NCBI GenBank assembly: GCA_025454405.1
Contig: JALOON010000019.1
Span: forward strand, 1-64,000
Direction of reading: 5' to 3'
DNA length: 64,000 nucleotides
DNA from: Oscillatoriaceae cyanobacterium Prado104
GTDB taxonomy: Bacteria; Cyanobacteriota; Cyanobacteriia; Cyanobacteriales; Microcoleaceae
Positions 25,486 to 34,840 of this stretch are shown here, in pieces. The notes under the pieces are model-generated. The model made no database searches. It was not told the DNA's origin and saw nothing but the letters and a program-made list of their open reading frames with translations. A program made the translations under genes and the position numbers. The stretch's first letter is position 1. Every line of letters begins with the position of its first letter.

Positions 25486-26466
25486 ATGCACAATAACAAA
25501 CAACTTTATTTACCAAAAATGGGCTGCGGAACATGGGCCTGGGGCAATCGATTGCTGTGGGGATACGATGAAAGTATGGACGGCGAATTGCAAGCCGCTT
25601 TCAATCTCTGCGTCAGTAACGGCGTCACTTTATTCGATACGGGAGACTCTTACGGAACGGGAAAATTCAACGGGCGCAGCGAGCAACTTTTAGGGCAATT
25701 TTCCCAACAGTATCAAGGTGCAAATAAAGACAATATTTGTATAGCAACAAAACTCGCCGCTTACCCTTGGAGATTGACGCGGCAATCGATGGTATCTGCT
25801 GGTAAAGCATCAGCTTCCCGCCTCGGAAAAAATATAGATTTAGTGCAAATGCACTGGTCTACAGCTAACTACGCACCTTGGCAAGAAAGCGCTCTTTTAG
25901 ATGGTCTTGGCGACCTGTACGATCGAGGATTGGTGAAGGGAGTCGGCTTGTCAAATTACGGTCCGAAACGGTTAAAATGGGTGCATAAAAAATTGGGCGA
26001 TCGCCACGTGCCAATTGTTACTTTACAAGTTCAATATTCACTGCTTTCGACTTATCCCGTTACCGAATTAGGTCTAAAAGAAGTTTGCGACGAATTGGGA
26101 ATCAAATTAATTGCTTACAGTCCTTTAGCCTTAGGATTGCTGACGGGGAAATATTCGGAAAACGGCTCTTTTCCTAAAGGTATTCGAGGATTGGCGTGCC
26201 AACAGCTATTGCCGGGAATGCGATCGCTTTTGGAGTGTTTGCGAGAAATAGCGGCAGCGAGAAACAAGACAGTTTCGCAGGTAGCGCTTAATTGGTGCAT
26301 TTGCAAAGATACTATTCCAATTCCTGGGGCAAAATCTGCCCGACAGGCAGGGGAAAATATCGGCGCTTTGGGTTGGAACCTAGATGCGGGAGAGATTGCA
26401 GAATTGGATAAAGCGGCGGCAAGTGCAGATAAGAAAATGGTGCAGAATATCTTTCAAACTAAGTAA
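25486..26466 (+). CDS. Aldo/keto reductase
   Basis: A 326-residue (alpha/beta)8 NADPH-dependent reductase. The catalytic tetrad is visible: Asp in TLFDTGDSYG (about 51), Tyr in the same motif (about 56), Lys in CIATKLAAYPW (about 88) and His in VQMHWST (about 118). The nucleotide-binding C-terminus IPIPGAKSARQAGENIGALGW is typical. Reduces an unidentified carbonyl compound. Close relatives are found in plants and cyanobacteria (AKR of the pyridoxal-reductase-like group). Stands alone. Confidence 0.9.
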   Translation: MHNNKQLYLPKMGCGTWAWGNRLLWGYDESMDGELQAAFNLCVSNGVTLFDTGDSYGTGKFNGRSEQLLGQFSQQYQGANKDNICIATKLAAYPWRLTRQSMVSAGKASASRLGKNIDLVQMHWSTANYAPWQESALLDGLGDLYDRGLVKGVGLSNYGPKRLKWVHKKLGDRHVPIVTLQVQYSLLSTYPVTELGLKEVCDELGIKLIAYSPLALGLLTGKYSENGSFPKGIRGLACQQLLPGMRSLLECLREIAAARNKTVSQVALNWCICKDTIPIPGAKSARQAGENIGALGWNLDAGEIAELDKAAASADKKMVQNIFQTK

Positions 26467-26533
26467 GATTTTGGCATTTACCGGAAATTCCGCCGGGAAT
26501 TAATTCCCAGTCTCGAAGCAAAAGTCGGTTTCA

Positions 26534-26642
26534 ACTGAGATATTGTACCAATATCAACAAACCTGTAGGGGCGGGTTCGCCAACCATCTCTAACTTTCAC
26601 CAACAGTTAAATAAACCCGCCCCCACCCCACTGAGATATTGT
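26534..26642. repeat. Short family D element flanked by 13-bp direct repeats
   Basis: ACTGAGATATTGT occurs at 26534-26546 and 26630-26642. Between lies TGTAGGGGCGGGTTCGCCA, CCAACAGTTAAATAAACCCG and CCCCCACCCC, a half-size version of the element at 11784. The flanking repeats look like a target-site duplication. The remaining 26643-26857 holds AGTCGGTTTCAACCGACT and GGGGTTTAACCCC palindromes and no gene. Confidence 0.6.
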
Positions 26643-26857
26643 GCGTATTTAACAATCATCAAAAAAACTGATTTTTGACGATAAATCTTAGATATTTTGC
26701 AAAATATTTGCCAGAACCCGGTTCCCGAGCATGGTCGATCGAACTCATTAATTCCAGTCGGTTTCAACCGACTTTCGCTATGAGGCGGGGGTTTAACCCC
26801 CCATCGGACTGCGGGACTGACGGACTAGCGAAACGCCAGAGCGCGCCAAATTCCATT

Positions 26858-27430
26858 TCACAAATCGGGAGGTAAAAGCAAATTATCAACCCTTACAATT
26901 ACCCCATTGCTAGCTTTAATTGACGGTTGAATAGCTTTAACATTATCGTTAATTATCACTCCCTCAGGCGTAACGCTAATTTTGACATTGCTGCCTTCAA
27001 CTGTTTTAACTTCCCCTTTGTTTACATCTCCATCAGTAACAATGCTAGCAATTAAATGATATTTCAACACTCTCGCTAATTTCTCCTTGTTTTGCGGCTG
27101 GAGTAACGGACGGTAAACAGCTCCATTTTTCTGAAAAGCTTGATTTGTAGGAGCAAAAATAGTTAAAGGACCAGGTTGTGTTAAAGTATCGGTCAAACCT
27201 GCCAATGCTAAAGCCGAATTCAGAGATTTAAATTCAGATCTCTCCAAAATATCGGCAATGTTACCTGTTCGCTGAGAGGAATCCAGTACGGAAGAAGGCT
27301 GAAAAGTGCTTTGGGATGTGCTGTTAGATTGGGCGAAAACAGGTAGAATTAAAACGATGATGAAGCTGAAAATTCCCGCCAGTACCGCCGCTCGATCGCG
27401 CCATCCTTTAGAATTGTAAAATTTGCTCAT
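26858..27430 (-). CDS. Secreted fasciclin (FAS1) domain protein
   Basis: A 190-residue protein. It has a signal peptide (hydrophobic AAVLAGIFSFIIVLILPVFA, residues 14-33), a Ser/Thr-rich linker, and one FAS1 domain (about 55-190) with H1 motif LTIFAPTNQAF and H2-like region VIRVDNLLLP. FAS1 domains mediate cell-surface adhesion. It would be in the periplasm or outside. Divergent from the CHAT gene. Confidence 0.9.
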   Translation of the reverse strand: MSKFYNSKGWRDRAAVLAGIFSFIIVLILPVFAQSNSTSQSTFQPSSVLDSSQRTGNIADILERSEFKSLNSALALAGLTDTLTQPGPLTIFAPTNQAFQKNGAVYRPLLQPQNKEKLARVLKYHLIASIVTDGDVNKGEVKTVEGSNVKISVTPEGVIINDNVKAIQPSIKASNGVIVRVDNLLLPPDL

Positions 27431-27497
27431 AATTTAATCAATTTACTGAAAATCGACTACACTAATTATTATAATCCCTAAAATTGATGAACTGCTC

Positions 27498-30038
27498 GTG
27501 CCGATCGACTGCCAAACATTTTATACCCGATGCCTGTTTGTAGCGACTGCAACGCTACTATTGTGGGCATCACCATCGAGTCGGCTGCTGTTTTTCTGTC
27601 CCCAACTATCTTTTGCCCAAACGCCAACAACTAGCGAAATCGATCGCGAAACCAAAAAGTCAGCAGCAGAAAAGCTCTATCAAGCAGCTACCGAGCAATT
27701 AAACAAAGGTCAATTTCATGCAGCTTTGAAAACCTTCGAGGAGGTTTTAGCAGCCCTCAAACAAATTAACTACCCCCAGGGGCAAGCCGCAACTCTCAAT
27801 CAAATTGGCTTAGTTTACAACAGTTTAGGCGACTTTCAAAAAGCGCTGAGTTACTACCAGCAAGCACTGACGATTTTTCAACAGCAAAAAGCCCGGAAAG
27901 AGCAAGGCACAACCCTGATCAATATCGCCGCAGCTTACCGAAATCTCGGTCAGTATCAAAAAGCTTTGGAATTTTACCAGCAAGCCGCCGCCCTCCGCTG
28001 CGAAATGAAAGATATCAGATGTCAAGCCGTAACTCTGAATAACATGGCGGCAGTGTACGACAATCTCGGTCAGTATCAAAAAGCCCTGGAATTTTACCAG
28101 CAAGCTTTGGCAATTTTTAAGAAAGTCAACGATGCCAGAGGTCAAGGTACAACTCTCAATAATATTGGATTGAATTACGGCATTCAAGGAGCAGATCGCG
28201 AAGCTTTATCCTACTACAAACAAGCGCTGACTCTTTTAGAAACAGCGGGCGATCGCATGGGAGTAGGTCGAACTTTAACTAATATCGGTTTTGCTTACAG
28301 CAATTTAGCCGAGTATCAAACAGCGTTAGAATATCTTGAAAAAGCTTTAAAAGTGCGGCGAGAAATCGGCGATCGCCCCGGAGAAGCTGTCACGCTCGAT
28401 CGCATGGGAACAGTTTACCGCGATCGCCAAGATTATCCAACCGCGCTGCAATTTTACGATCGAGCTTTAACAATTTTTAGAGAAGTAAATAACAGTCCCG
28501 GAGTCGGTTATACTCTCAGCAATATCGGCGCGACTTTATTAAAAACTGACAATTTTGCAAGTGCCAGAGATCGATTGATTGCTGCTGTAGAAGTTTGGGA
28601 ATCGCTGCGCCCCGGATTGACGGATGAAAATAAAGTATCGCTGTTTGAAAGGCAAGCAGAAACTTACAGTTTGTTGCAGCAAGCTTTAATTGCTACAAAC
28701 CAAATAGAGGCTGCTTTAGAAATTGCGGAAAGGGGCAGGGCGCGAGCATTTGCCGAACTGTTAGCGGCGCGCTTGGAAAACGGTAGATCGGAAAAATTGC
28801 AGTTTGTCAAACCGCCGAGTATAGCTGAAATTAAACGCATTGCAGCGGAGCAAAAAGCTACAATAATTGAGTATTCAATAGTCGGGGAAAAAGTTTATAT
28901 CTGGGCGATCGCGCCGGATGGAAATATAGCCTTCCATCAGATTGATACCAGCAAATTAGAAAATTCTTTATCCGATTTAGCCAAGCACACGCTAGTAGCA
29001 GCAGCAACTGGCAGAAATCGCGGGAACCCATCAGAAACCCCTCCAACTAACTTATCACCAAAAAAACTTGCCAGAGAAAGTGCAAATAACTCTGTCGGAG
29101 TTCCGCCAAGACAAATCAACCGCCATTTGCATCAAAGCTATCAATTATTGATAGAACCCATTGCAAATTTACTGCCGCAGAATGAGAGTGATCGAGTAAT
29201 TTTTATCCCCCAAGGAGTGTTGTTTTTAATTCCATTTTCAGCTTTACAAGATGCGGCGGGAAATTATATAATAGAAAAACATACTGTGTTAATCGCACCT
29301 TCAATTCAAGTATTGGATTTAACCCGCCAGCAGCAGCAGCGAGCGCGAGCGCACCCGCGAGCGCAAGTATTAGTAGTTGGAAATCCGACAATGCCCAGCA
29401 TTCGATCGAGCCCGAATGAAGTGCCGACACCTTTAAGCCCTTTGCCCGGTGCTCAAACAGAAGCGATCGAAATTGCAAGCATACTCAATACCCAAGCGAT
29501 TGTCGGTAAAGATGCGACAGAAAGGGCGATCGTGCAGCGGATGCCGCAAGCGAGAATCATTCATTTAGCGACTCACGGATTGCTTAACGAGATTCAGGAT
29601 CGGGATTCGGGAGTGCCGGGTGCGATCGCCCTTGCGCCCGATCGTACCCCCACTGGGGCGGGCACGGGGGCACCGCCCCTACATCAAGGGGATGCAGCAG
29701 GTGACGGCTTGCTGACTTCTGAGGAGATTCTCAACCTAAAATTGAATGCAGAATTAGTGGTTTTGAGTGCTTGCAATACTGGTAGGGGAAAGATTTCGGG
29801 GGATGGAGTTTTGGGATTGTCGCGATCGTTTATTGCTGCGGGAGTTTCGAGTATTGTGGTGTCTTTGTGGTTTGTGCCCGACGCACCGACAGCGGATTTA
29901 ATGACAGAATTTTACCGTCAATTGCAGCAGAATTCCGATAAAGCGGCGGCGTTGCGACAGGCGATGTTAGCGACAATGCGGCGGCATCCACAACCGAGTA
30001 ATTGGGCGGCTTTTACATTAATTGGGGAGGCCGATTGA
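27498..30038 (+). CDS. TPR - CHAT domain protein (caspase-like peptidase)
   Basis: An 846-residue protein with GTG start and a signal/anchor-like N-terminus. About eight tetratricopeptide repeats follow (residues 55-400, Y-x-x-A-L-x-x-Y-Q-Q-A-L pattern). The C-terminal CHAT domain covers about 545-846. The catalytic dyad is H693 (IIHLATHGLL) and C759 (VVLSACNTGRG), both intact. CHAT proteases cut partner proteins after activation by a TPR-bound signal. Residues 720-729 (GAGTGAPPL) are encoded by a 29-bp family E repeat inserted in frame between H693 and C759. No obvious substrate gene is next to it. Confidence 0.92.
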   Translation: MPIDCQTFYTRCLFVATATLLLWASPSSRLLFFCPQLSFAQTPTTSEIDRETKKSAAEKLYQAATEQLNKGQFHAALKTFEEVLAALKQINYPQGQAATLNQIGLVYNSLGDFQKALSYYQQALTIFQQQKARKEQGTTLINIAAAYRNLGQYQKALEFYQQAAALRCEMKDIRCQAVTLNNMAAVYDNLGQYQKALEFYQQALAIFKKVNDARGQGTTLNNIGLNYGIQGADREALSYYKQALTLLETAGDRMGVGRTLTNIGFAYSNLAEYQTALEYLEKALKVRREIGDRPGEAVTLDRMGTVYRDRQDYPTALQFYDRALTIFREVNNSPGVGYTLSNIGATLLKTDNFASARDRLIAAVEVWESLRPGLTDENKVSLFERQAETYSLLQQALIATNQIEAALEIAERGRARAFAELLAARLENGRSEKLQFVKPPSIAEIKRIAAEQKATIIEYSIVGEKVYIWAIAPDGNIAFHQIDTSKLENSLSDLAKHTLVAAATGRNRGNPSETPPTNLSPKKLARESANNSVGVPPRQINRHLHQSYQLLIEPIANLLPQNESDRVIFIPQGVLFLIPFSALQDAAGNYIIEKHTVLIAPSIQVLDLTRQQQQRARAHPRAQVLVVGNPTMPSIRSSPNEVPTPLSPLPGAQTEAIEIASILNTQAIVGKDATERAIVQRMPQARIIHLATHGLLNEIQDRDSGVPGAIALAPDRTPTGAGTGAPPLHQGDAAGDGLLTSEEILNLKLNAELVVLSACNTGRGKISGDGVLGLSRSFIAAGVSSIVVSLWFVPDAPTADLMTEFYRQLQQNSDKAAALRQAMLATMRRHPQPSNWAAFTLIGEAD
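29655..29683. repeat. Family E repeat inside the CHAT gene
   Basis: Exactly the same 29 bases as at 3568-3596 (GGGGCGGGCACGGGGGC then ACCGCCCCTACA). Here it is translated in frame. Confidence 0.85.
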
Positions 30039-30055
30039 TGGATTGAAGGGGGTGT

Positions 30056-30682
30056 TTAAGGGCGATCGACCCTTTCAGCATTCAGCAGCAATTCACACTG
30101 TTGAAATATGTAATTGATGGCAGCAAATAGTCGATTCAGGTCATCAATCAAATAAGACTGTTTGTTTTTAGTAAAACTATTTGATTTCAGCTTGCCAAAC
30201 TGCCAGACTCCTCCATTCGAGACAATCCCAAAAACCTCTTGCTCTGAGTTTTCATTCAGTCGCTGGGCGGCAACCATTTCAGCCAAACACTGCGCCCATC
30301 CATTTTCAAAGTCATCCTGTTTCGCTTCAACTAATAGAAAGTAAGGTTGTTCAAACACGACTTTTCCTAACGCGGAACGTTTCGCTAAAATATATTCAGG
30401 AAATCCAGAAAGAGAGCGATCGCACGTAAGAGATTGATGGCTCCACAAAACAAAGCCGCTGTAATAGCGCTTCCACACTTCTTTGAGAAGTGGATAAATC
30501 AAATTTTCGCAAACTGCAAATTCTGAATTATTAACCACTCCTTCGCGCATGGTAAATTCCAAATCTTCTCGAAAATAGTCAGATACTTGAAACTCTGTTT
30601 CTACTATAAAATTAGATTCAGCATAGGTAATCTGAAATTCTTTGAGCACCGAACCGACTGTTTTGTAAGGGCTAAAAGGCAT
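30056..30682 (-). CDS. PD-(D/E)XK nuclease-like protein, paralogue 1
   Basis: A 208-residue protein. The core SGFPEYILAKRSALGK, then PYFLLVEAKQDDFENGWAQC, matches a PD-(D/E)XK endonuclease pattern with E-A-K as catalytic half and the preceding Glu as metal ligand. GIVSNGGVWQFGKL (about 158-171) is also typical of this cyanobacterial family. ATG 30682 has GGAGG six bases upstream, better than ATG 30697. It is about 75 percent similar to the next gene, and its leader matches too, so the two came from a tandem duplication (period 710 bp). Placed downstream of the type III CRISPR operon. DNA cutting is inferred. Confidence 0.7.
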   Translation of the reverse strand: MPFSPYKTVGSVLKEFQITYAESNFIVETEFQVSDYFREDLEFTMREGVVNNSEFAVCENLIYPLLKEVWKRYYSGFVLWSHQSLTCDRSLSGFPEYILAKRSALGKVVFEQPYFLLVEAKQDDFENGWAQCLAEMVAAQRLNENSEQEVFGIVSNGGVWQFGKLKSNSFTKNKQSYLIDDLNRLFAAINYIFQQCELLLNAERVDRP

Positions 30683-30765
30683 GGTGTCCTCCGCCATTGA
30701 GGTTAGCGAATGTACTTAAGCTATTTTAGCAGGGGGAAAGGGCGATCGGCCTTCGCTGCTGGCTG

Positions 30766-31392
30766 TCAATTCAGACTGGCGTTTTCAGCATCTAGGAGCA
30801 ATTCGCACTGTTGAAATATGTAATTGATGGCACCAAAAAGTCGCTCTAATTCTTGAATTGTATAAAAGGTTTGATTGCGAGTAAAAACATTAGATTTGAG
30901 TTTGCCAAATTGCCAGACTGCGCCATTTGATACAATCCCAAAAACATCTTGCTCTGAGTTTTCATTCAGTCGCTGGGCGGCAACCATTTCTGCCAAACAC
31001 TGCGCCCATCCGTTTTCAAAGTCATCCTGTTTCGCTTCAACTAACAAAAAGAAAGGCTTGTCGAATACAACATTTCCTAAGGGAGATTTTTTCGCTAATA
31101 TGTACTCGGGAAACCCTGAAAGATTTTGGTCGTAGGTCAAAGTTTTGTGACTCCACAAGATAAATTTTTGGCGGTATTGCTTCCAAACTTCTTTTAAAAC
31201 TGGATAAATCAGATTTTCGCAAATGGCATATTCCGAACAGTCGGCCGCACCATCTTGCATGACAATTTCCAAGTCTTCTCGAAAGTAGTCGGGGATGTTG
31301 AACTGAGTTTCGATAATAAAGTTAGATTTGGTGTAGGTAATCTGATATTCTTTGACAACAGCATCAACAGTTTTGTAAGCGCTAAAAAGCAT
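30766..31392 (-). CDS. PD-(D/E)XK nuclease-like protein, paralogue 2
   Basis: A 208-residue paralogue of the neighbouring gene. The same E-A-K site (FFLLVEAKQDDFENGWAQC) and SGFPEYILAKKSPLG are kept. The region upstream (AGGTTAGTGAATGTATTTGA, GCTATTTTAGCAGGGGGA) is also shared with the other copy. ATG 31392 is selected by alignment with paralogue 1; the frame is open to 31497 but that extension has no counterpart. Lies 112 bases after csx2 on the same strand and might belong to the CRISPR transcript. Confidence 0.7.
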   Translation of the reverse strand: MLFSAYKTVDAVVKEYQITYTKSNFIIETQFNIPDYFREDLEIVMQDGAADCSEYAICENLIYPVLKEVWKQYRQKFILWSHKTLTYDQNLSGFPEYILAKKSPLGNVVFDKPFFLLVEAKQDDFENGWAQCLAEMVAAQRLNENSEQDVFGIVSNGAVWQFGKLKSNVFTRNQTFYTIQELERLFGAINYIFQQCELLLDAENASLN

Positions 31393-31504
31393 GGTGTTTT
31401 CCACGATTGAGGTTAGTGAATGTATTTGAGCTATTTTAGCAGGGGGAGAGGGGCGATCGATTTTGTTGAGATGGGTGGAAGGGGGCGATCGCATCAATCA
31501 AAAT

Positions 31505-32785
31505 TTATTCCCCAATCTCTTGCTGTAGCAATAGTTCATTGGCAATTTTCTCTAATTTAGGATATAAAAATTTAGCTTTTTCCTTTAGTTTAGTAGCCGT
31601 TTTTGGTTGAGAATTCATACCACAATGAGCAATATCATTACGCAATTCTATCATTGTTCCCCAGACTTTAACTAATTCATCTGCTTGAGGCAATGCTTCA
31701 AAATCACTATCGTAATTGCTAGGAGTGATTTGGCGACGTTTATTGTCAGGCTTGCGGTTTTCTGTAGCATTCTTGAGAGCTTTTTCGGCACAATCTCTGC
31801 CTTTGCCTTGTTTTATATCGAACATATTTTCACCAAGTCCCAAATTCATAACTAAGACAGAAACCAGCCATTCACGAGCCAAAGTAACAGCCTGAACAAT
31901 TTTATCTCGTTGGATATACCAATCAATCATTTTTAACTGCAAGGTAAGATTTTCGGTTAAGTTTACCGTATCTTTGGGATCGTTTAAAGCAAATTGACCG
32001 TACTCTTCAACTACTTTATCTGATAGTAGAGAAAATGGTTTTGCGCGTTCATCAAAACTTGTACTAGCGTTTCCGATTGTTTCTCCTAACTTGTTTGCAG
32101 ATTCCATTGTCTCAATCGGTCGTGTCAGGCTCAAAGCTAGTGAGATAGTTTTAATGGCTTCAGCAGATTGTTTGAGTTTATCCCTTAAAGGTCTAGTTTT
32201 TGGAGCGTTTTTCAATTCTTCATTAGATGGAACGGCACTTTCAAGCAAGCTAGATAGTGGTTGTCCATCTCCAATTTTAACAAATCGAGTCGTCGCTGTC
32301 AGCCAATCAATCATTGACACAAATTCAGATAGCTCAATAACTGGTGCTATACCATTATTTTGATTGCTTAACTCTGCTGCACCGTAATAAATTGCTTCAA
32401 TCTCAATATTTTTAGCTGCCTTAAGATAAGCAGCAAATAAGAAGACAAGAAATGGGAGAGATCGCAGTCCGTGAGTAATATCAAATATTACGCGATCGCC
32501 TTCATCAACCTCCTGAGTAATAATTTTGAAAGTTTCCCACATTTCTTCAGTTGTTCTACCTGTTGGGATATCGATTGGTTTGATGCGAGAATCTTTTAAT
32601 GCTTCAAGTATAGGGAAAGTTTTTTCTTTTGCTAGATCTGTGACACAGACTAGCATAGTATCATATTGACAAAACTCTCGAAGCGCTTGAGCAAAAACTT
32701 CTCCTACATAATCTTTTTCTTGATATCTGTAAGTAGTCGATCTCGCTATTGCACCTAAAAAAGTGATGATTTTTGTTTGACTCAT
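31505..32785 (-). CDS. csx2: CRISPR-associated CARF-HEPN protein Csx2/Csx1-like (DxTHG family)
   Basis: A 426-residue protein. The N-terminal CARF Rossmann domain carries the diagnostic DITHG motif (residues 102-106, VIFDITHGLRSLPF). The C-terminal HEPN nuclease motif R-x4-H is intact at R382-H387 (RNDIAH). Cyclic oligoadenylate made by Cas10 binds CARF and switches on HEPN ribonuclease activity (family knowledge). Its start overlaps the cas6 stop by four bases, so it belongs to the operon. The ligand is probably cA4, given csx3 in the same operon. Confidence 0.9.
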   Translation of the reverse strand: MSQTKIITFLGAIARSTTYRYQEKDYVGEVFAQALREFCQYDTMLVCVTDLAKEKTFPILEALKDSRIKPIDIPTGRTTEEMWETFKIITQEVDEGDRVIFDITHGLRSLPFLVFLFAAYLKAAKNIEIEAIYYGAAELSNQNNGIAPVIELSEFVSMIDWLTATTRFVKIGDGQPLSSLLESAVPSNEELKNAPKTRPLRDKLKQSAEAIKTISLALSLTRPIETMESANKLGETIGNASTSFDERAKPFSLLSDKVVEEYGQFALNDPKDTVNLTENLTLQLKMIDWYIQRDKIVQAVTLAREWLVSVLVMNLGLGENMFDIKQGKGRDCAEKALKNATENRKPDNKRRQITPSNYDSDFEALPQADELVKVWGTMIELRNDIAHCGMNSQPKTATKLKEKAKFLYPKLEKIANELLLQQEIGE

Positions 32786-33561
32786 GATTCTGACCTCGTA
32801 TCTAGGTTAACATTCGTGCTTCCCATACCCAAACGGGTTTTGATTCCCGTACCTGTATACTGACTGTAGTGAATCAGTAAGTTAGCTACATTAGCAAGTA
32901 ACGGTTCGATTCGGAAAGAAACTTGTAATTTAACTTCACCAATAAATCCTGTAATATAACCTCGTTGTAGTTGATGCGATCGCGTTTTGATTTGGTGAGA
33001 TTTAATCGCCACTGCATTTTCCAGATAAGCAATCAGTTCATCACCGCCTAAATAGACAGGTGCGAACTCATTCCATCGTTCCAGCCAACTGCGAAACATC
33101 AAACTGGGCACAGGTAAAGGTAGATGAGTGCGGTTTTGTGCAAAAGCTGTTGGTGTGAGTAATTGTAAGTCAAATCGATGTGTTGGTTCGGGTTCGTTAG
33201 CTACTAAAGTGGTGTAGAGTTGCTCATAGCTGGTAATTTCATCTTGGCGATCGCTGACTGCAAACTTAGCACCTAAAAACTCTAAACCTGATGATAGATC
33301 GAGAGAGGCGATCGCTTTTGAGGCCGTTTCCTCTAATCCACACATCCTTAGCTGATAAAACTCGTCAGGACGGAATGTTAAAAAGTCAGCAGAGGCTGTA
33401 CATTTACCGATTATACCGGAATAAGTAGTAGATGGAATTTTTTCTTGTCCTATTTCTAACCCAATGCGTCGGTGTAAATCTTTTACTAACTCCAAACTAT
33501 AAGATCGAGGTAGTACGGTAGGTTCAGATACGGTTAGCGTCCATTTAGAATGAATTAGCAT
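32782..33561 (-). CDS. cas6: CRISPR pre-crRNA endoribonuclease Cas6
   Basis: A 259-residue Cas6. The C-terminal glycine-rich loop is YTGTGIKTRLGMGS (about residues 239-252), and H30 in LVKDLHRRIG is a candidate catalytic residue. It cuts repeat RNA to give crRNAs for the Csm complex. It starts two bases after csm5 and overlaps csx2. No CRISPR array is in this window, so the RNA it processes must be encoded elsewhere. Confidence 0.9.
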   Translation of the reverse strand: MLIHSKWTLTVSEPTVLPRSYSLELVKDLHRRIGLEIGQEKIPSTTYSGIIGKCTASADFLTFRPDEFYQLRMCGLEETASKAIASLDLSSGLEFLGAKFAVSDRQDEITSYEQLYTTLVANEPEPTHRFDLQLLTPTAFAQNRTHLPLPVPSLMFRSWLERWNEFAPVYLGGDELIAYLENAVAIKSHQIKTRSHQLQRGYITGFIGEVKLQVSFRIEPLLANVANLLIHYSQYTGTGIKTRLGMGSTNVNLDTRSES

Positions 33562-33563
33562 AA

Positions 33564-34835
33564 TTATAAAACCTTAAATTTGACCCATCCAGGGACATAT
33601 TTAATTTCACCCTTTGAATTCACAACTGTCCGCCTGGATTTGGGAGCCTCAAAACCAGGAGCCATAATCCCACAAGTATCGCGTATCTGTTCGACGACTC
33701 CTTCGTCAAGGCATAAATTAACTGTTGTCCCTAACATTCCAGTTCCCCAACCTATTCGCAAACTATAAGGACATTGTTCAGGCTCATAAAGCTGACGAAT
33801 ATGGTCAAAATATAAATTTTTTCTTTGATGTTGATTGTCTTTAATAGTTTGCCAATAATCGTATTCTGCGTTCCATTGCTCTTGAGCAAATTCTTGGCAA
33901 ATCTTTAAAACTTCAGCAAGATTTTCAAAAGGTACTTTCATATCTTGCTTGTGACGAAACCAAGAAAGTATTTCTGGATCTAAACTTATAGTAAAATCAG
34001 TTCTGATATTGTGTAATAACTCGGCATAAATGGGAGATTTGAATTTAGCTTTATTGTCGTTGAATTTACTGGAGACAATAACTTCTGTTGCTATTGGTAA
34101 ATTAAAAACTATTCGATCGCCTTTTTGGGTCTTGGCTACTTTTTCTAATAATGGCTGCGAATCTGTGACGTGAATCGCTCGCATGAAGTCAGTATTAGGT
34201 CCGTTTCGAGAATTAACAATTTCGCCTTGATAGTACAAATCAAACTCGGTGAATAAATTATCCATAAACAAGCGATCGTCAGCAAATTTGGCGTTACGCT
34301 TCAGTTCTCCCATCGTCTCTCGCAGTCGTTTTTCAATTTCGCTAACTCGATATCTTTGCGTAACTTGATATTTATTTGAATGTTTGAGAAGATGATAGGC
34401 GATCGCAGTCCGAATCGCACCCTTAATCGAAGAACCCGGAATATAACGCTGTCCGAAACCATTGCGAATCATCGGACGCAAATCGGTAATTGTTTCATCA
34501 GTCCATTTACGACTAATACCAGTTTTAGGAAAAATTGGTTCGCCATCCAATTCTTCAGTTTGCCAGTCGTCACCAAAAGCATCTTTTAGCAGCGAGGTAA
34601 TTTCTTCTCGATCTTCAATTCGGCGAATGTACTCCTGTAACTTACCTTTTTGATTTAAAGCTTTAGCTAAAGCTTCTCGATTTGGTAAATAAACGCGCTC
34701 GCTCGTTTGTACGTATTCAAAAGGACTCAATTTAGAAACTTCTGAACCAATATGCAGCATTGGACTGGTAAGCTGGATGCGCTTCGTCTCATAAACTTCT
34801 GGCTTACTGAGAGAATTTTCTGGAGTAGGAACCAT
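33564..34835 (-). CDS. csm5: Type III-A RAMP protein Csm5
   Basis: A 423-residue protein. RAMP features are TSPMLHIGSEVSKLSPFEYV near the N-terminus and FGQRYIPGSSIKGAIRTAIA (about residues 130-149), the G-rich loop of Csm5 (TIGR01899). It caps the 3' end side of the crRNA in the Csm complex. Five bases follow csm4. Length is typical. Confidence 0.92.
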   Translation of the reverse strand: MVPTPENSLSKPEVYETKRIQLTSPMLHIGSEVSKLSPFEYVQTSERVYLPNREALAKALNQKGKLQEYIRRIEDREEITSLLKDAFGDDWQTEELDGEPIFPKTGISRKWTDETITDLRPMIRNGFGQRYIPGSSIKGAIRTAIAYHLLKHSNKYQVTQRYRVSEIEKRLRETMGELKRNAKFADDRLFMDNLFTEFDLYYQGEIVNSRNGPNTDFMRAIHVTDSQPLLEKVAKTQKGDRIVFNLPIATEVIVSSKFNDNKAKFKSPIYAELLHNIRTDFTISLDPEILSWFRHKQDMKVPFENLAEVLKICQEFAQEQWNAEYDYWQTIKDNQHQRKNLYFDHIRQLYEPEQCPYSLRIGWGTGMLGTTVNLCLDEGVVEQIRDTCGIMAPGFEAPKSRRTVVNSKGEIKYVPGWVKFKVL

Positions 34836-34840
34836 AATTT

